Of a DNA stretch of 64,000 bases, positions 60,401 through 64,000 are shown piece by piece (the stretch's first letter is position 1; each line of letters opens with the position of its first letter). The position numbers and the translations under genes are program-made. A model generated the notes under the pieces. It was not told the origin of the DNA, searched no databases, and worked only from the letters and a program-made list of their open reading frames with translations. The DNA comes from Sipunculus nudus (taxonomy: Eukaryota; Annelida; Sipuncula; Golfingiida; Sipunculidae): positions 33,558,340 to 33,622,339 of the forward strand of contig CM049322.1 of assembly GCA_026874595.1 (NCBI GenBank), read 5' to 3'.

Positions 60401-62561
60401 AATTGTGAAAATTATAAAAGTGAAACGTTTCTTCTTTGTAGATTAAGCATTAATTAGGTATTATCGCGTAGTGTTATATAATCCCATTACCTTTGTTATA
60501 TCCTTGGTATTGTGATCAGCTTAGAGCAAATTGTGTTACACGAACCAAACTCAGAACAATGGCATCAATGCACTGTCATCAGGTATCAATACATATTTTA
60601 AGAGGAAATATCTAAAACGCGTCCGCATTTATCGGTAAATACGAGTTTATCAATAACCATTCGTAGGTTATCGGCAGAAAATATATGGTCTTATTTCCTT
60701 TGTTTTTTTCCCATTGGTGATGTTGTTAACATTTTAAAACAAAAAGATTTCATTACGTCCACGTGGTTATTTCCTTAACCATGTCTTTTTCTCTTAACAC
60801 TCTTATGTGTTTGATTGAATTAAGAAAAAGTAAAATTAAGTTTTAATAACTTATAACCGTCACGCATTGTTTAGGCGTTAGTACGTAAATATGTTCTATA
60901 TGTAATAACCGGTAATGATACGATATAATAGCCACATATGAAACAATACTCTTTTCATGTTAATCGTGTATTATTATTAGTATTAATCGTGTATTAACAT
61001 TATAAGCCCTGTAAATATCTTATTAAATGGCATATTAAACGTACTTACCGATGTTATTTTCATTAATGCGTTCCATGTTGCAGCTTTTTCTGTTCAAACA
61101 TAAAAATAACCAACATATGTATTATCTTATATTATACAGTGCTTGAACCAACACCTTGAGTGTCCCTGTAAAATCATTCATGGTATTGCATGCACTAATT
61201 TATCAAGAAATTCATCAGATTGCAAACCTTTCTTAAAATAACTATAACATATCAAGAAAATTTTGTACAACAGCTGTATATGTTCTTTGACAATAGAGGT
61301 TATTGTGAATTTCTATTCTGTTCATTTGCTATAATTATGTTGGCTTGAGTAGTACCCTTTAAAATAAATGCATCAAAGTGTGTAACTGAGGAGACGAATG
61401 CGTTAATTTCTATAGAAAACCATTTTAGGTCACATATGAATATGAGCATCCTTTCAGGTCGAACCAAATGAAAGCAAAAGTCTTGTCCAGTTTCAAAAGT
61501 TGTGAAAAAAATAGTATAAATTAGTTATTCCAACCCTCTTATATACAAGTGACACTAAAGTATAGATGAATACACTTTAATAAATATTCATGATTTTTTT
61601 CTTAATTTTACAATTATAGCACAAATAAAAATATTCCTGAGATCAGACTTTTCATTCAATAAATACGTTATTTCACCTTGTGCCTTTAATTCTGAATGTG
61701 ATTATAAAGACTTAATATCACAGGGACACCAATGTCTCAAAGCGAGTATTTAAGTCCAGTTTGTATTGAGACGAATACAATTATAAACTTTAAGAAAAGA
61801 CTCTATCATAGAACCAGCACTACATACTTTCTTACGAATAAACGTAGGTATAAGACCACTAAGTGTGATGAGAAATAGGGATCTGTTTTAGTTTTACCTT
61901 TATGCGAGTGTTAAAATAAGAAAATAACTTCTTCAATACATAAGTGGTTCGAATATTACGTATAACAAATAGACAAAATGAACAAATAAAGAAAATTGAA
62001 CGATAGTATATACATTGATATATACATGCACGTTTTGAATTAAATGATTTACAAAATTGTTCACTCAGTATAACATAACAGATCATTTGATTGTTTCAAC
62101 GGGCGATTCGTCTACAAACGTCGCGTATGGTTCAACACATTAAGTCTCATAACACAAATGCAGTAAGAAATTACCCAATTGGTCCATTTATTATGCTGCA
62201 CATAGAAAGTATGATACTTCCGATCGACAAATCATTCTTGCCATCAGTCTGCCCCCCTCCGTATTTGAAGCGATACATGCCTTTTCATTTTTTAGACCTC
62301 ATGTGTGTAGACTAAAGTTGAGTCTTCTTTCCATGCACACCATCTTACTATAAATTATTTTGACATTGCTTGAATCACTCACAAAAAATGAGTTCTAATC
62401 AAAAACATTTTCGGTTTATTATGCATAAACTATAACGATACGCTGCTTTCATTATTCAAACATGCTCAACTGATATTTTAGCCATATATGATTTTCTGCT
62501 TATCAACTTGTGTGAAAAAATCTCTTAACTATTATTATTTTTTTCATAAATAGGCTTTTAC

Positions 62562-62858
62562 CTTCCACATCGGACAATAAACTTAATACACTCTCTTCTA
62601 TATCTGCGTATACTGTGGTTCCGTTGATTTATAATCGACTCGGAATCATGGCTTTTCGATACTTCATGCCATCATCGTATAAATGTTCCGTATTCTCGTC
62701 AGTAAGATTCTGTCCAATTGTCTCATTCCTTCTAACAAATTGACGTTTTCACGGGTTCTTCGGAGGCAGCGTCTTGGCCAACTGGTTCAGATATTTCCGC
62801 TTCTGGTTCCAAAATTGTTCCTTCTGGTATTTTGTAATAGAATTTCGATGGGTCATAT
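62562..62858 (-). pseudogene. Broken duplicate of the lectin receptor tail exon
   Basis: Aligns with exon 7 of the receptor at 17117-17424. Shared phrases are EPVGQDAA, ENTEHLYDDGMKYRK and TVYADIEES, with donor GAAG|GTAAAA and an AG acceptor retained. An in-frame TAG after about 40 codons and at least one frameshift destroy the reading frame. The tyrosine motif itself is intact. No counterpart of exon 8 is visible downstream. Confidence 0.75.
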
Positions 62859-63118
62859 CTTTAAACAATATTCACCATTAACTTAATATTTCATGCGTAT
62901 CCAGTTTACATTAACTAGATATAATTGAACAACGTTAGGATCTTAAAAGGTATTGTTCTCTTATTAGGCCAGGGAGATAAAGACGAAAATTAAATCATAT
63001 AATCTTTCAAGCAGATATAAAATCTTAGTTTAATATACACATAAAAACGTGTATGCGTGTTTACTGTTAATTATTTCGCACCTGATATGCTGTATCATAA
63101 GATTTAAGCTTTCCTTAC

Positions 63119-63257
63119 CCGCACTTTTTGAGATACCTGATGCTGTGGACACATGTGGCAAAGTGTATAAGCTCTAAAAAGCAGGTGCAAACAAAAAAAA
63201 AGATAATCCGGTAAAAAGTGCTGTTTTGATGCCAGATGAGTGAATTAATGGTACCTC
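63119..63257 (-). pseudogene. Duplicate of the lectin receptor transmembrane exon
   Basis: 139 bases, three more than exon 6 at 17694-17829, with the same AG acceptor, GTAAGG donor and phases. It still reads open through FYRIIFFFVCTCFLELIHFA and HSIRYLKKC. The lectin-domain exons are not found within the window beyond 63257. With the broken tail exon next to it, the copy is a pseudogene fragment. Confidence 0.7.
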
Positions 63258-63412
63258 CTATGAATATAAACACAATATATTGTAGAAAATAATAAGACAA
63301 CACTTATTTAAATATAGCGGCAAGTGATTTGTTTGAAATCTCATTTGAATGTCACCACAAAGAGATGATTAATAGTTAGTCTTGCACATATTATTGCATT
63401 CATTAATCATTA

Positions 63413-64000
63413 AATGAATTTGTGTTCATGTACACTTTTATACTTTTTCTTGACGTCTCAGACTTGTTTATGTAGAAAATGTAATATATTTCATCATCGA
63501 CGTCGTGTTTTATTGGAAAAGGTGACGCTTGATTGATTACAATGACAGAACAAGAATTAGAGTGTATATAAGTATATACTGTGATAATTTACAATGTGTA
63601 TACTGTGATTTGTTTTAAGTAAATATATAATAACTTGTTCATTTGTGACACAAAGTTCCAGCTTGGACCAAAGAAAGACAAAACTGATAAATAAAACAGT
63701 ATTGATCGATCAAAAAAGCTGTCAACAAGCGCAATAGTAACATGCATGAAAGCGTACACATACCTTTACATACATATACAAAACAAATATATACATACAT
63801 ATATACACATCAATAAATATGTATTTCCTGCTTATTCTTTAGTATCATTTTGTTAGAAAACATTTTTCCACAGATCATTTCGATTTTGTTGTAACCTCAA
63901 TTACTGGAGTAGGTATTATCTGGAAATGTCTGGTCGGTATCAAATTTATCTTCACTTTTGGTATTAATTGCGTTATAGAGGGGTTTCCGTCGCTCATTAA
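63413..64000. other. Unique AT-rich sequence to window end
   Basis: Outside block B; no homology to the region right of 17985 and no gene recognised. Confidence 0.5.

Larger units (their letters stand above)
56395..63412 (+). repeat. Duplicated block B, copy 3
   Basis: Longest match to copy 1, including the lectin receptor transmembrane and tail exons near its right end. The 58.5-62.5 kb part has no recognisable gene. Copies 1 and 3 stop matching at about 17985 and 63412. Confidence 0.75.

Overview
This window is AT-rich animal nuclear DNA, most likely from a mollusc and probably a bivalve. Four things point that way: genes split into short exons with GT/AG introns, very many (AT)n microsatellites, tRNA-derived SINEs, and arrays of a roughly 160-bp satellite unit inside a mobile element whose ends resemble bivalve 'pearl'/Helentron-type repeats. 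The assignment is inference from repeat style and protein families. Few of the long ORFs are genes; most are microsatellite, satellite or intron shadows.

Layout. (1) At 1-2.1 kb lies one exon of a GB1/RHD3-type (atlastin/GBP/RNF112-like) GTPase carrying the P-loop, then a GIY-YIG endonuclease relic of a Penelope-like retroelement ending in poly(A). (2) At 4.6-18.0 kb is the first copy of a block I call A-B. It is interrupted by a 1.75-kb insertion (4741-6492) and a 2.5-kb satellite-bearing element (8003-10516). (3) At 16.9-20.7 kb, on the minus strand, is the best gene of the window: an eight-exon, 442-residue single-pass receptor. It has a signal-peptide-like start, two C-type lectin-like domains, a stalk, a transmembrane helix and a 127-residue tail with YDDV, YADI and YADI motifs. 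All splice phases agree. (4) At 20.7-29.4 kb there is mostly repeat-rich DNA: two copies of a 0.4-kb repeat, a 178-bp tandem duplication, a GC-rich Penelope-like tail with a hammerhead-like core, and a SINE with a perfect 13-bp target duplication. (5) At 29.4-30.55 kb are three phase-compatible exons forming the 3' end of an unrecognised gene.

(6) From 30.55 kb a unit of about 13.1 kb (blocks C-D-E-F-A-B') is followed at about 43.645 kb by a second copy (C-D-E-F-A-B). Block C holds a decayed LINE reverse transcriptase, D a TIR element built of GGTTCTTT/AAAGAACC arms, E the satellite-bearing element, and F a pogo-like MITE. Block A-B therefore occurs three times. The third copy runs to about 63.4 kb and carries a broken duplicate of the lectin receptor's transmembrane and tail exons. 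Insertions present in only one copy (the 8.0-10.5 kb element, a Harbinger-like element at 49.8-52.3 kb, a 0.7-kb insert at 45.9-46.7 kb) postdate the duplication. Shared ones (LINE, MITE, D and E) predate it.

Functionally, the intact genes suggest a surface lectin receptor with a phosphotyrosine-type tail, next to a dynamin-like GTPase exon of a family often linked to membrane remodelling or immunity. Any cooperation between them is speculation.
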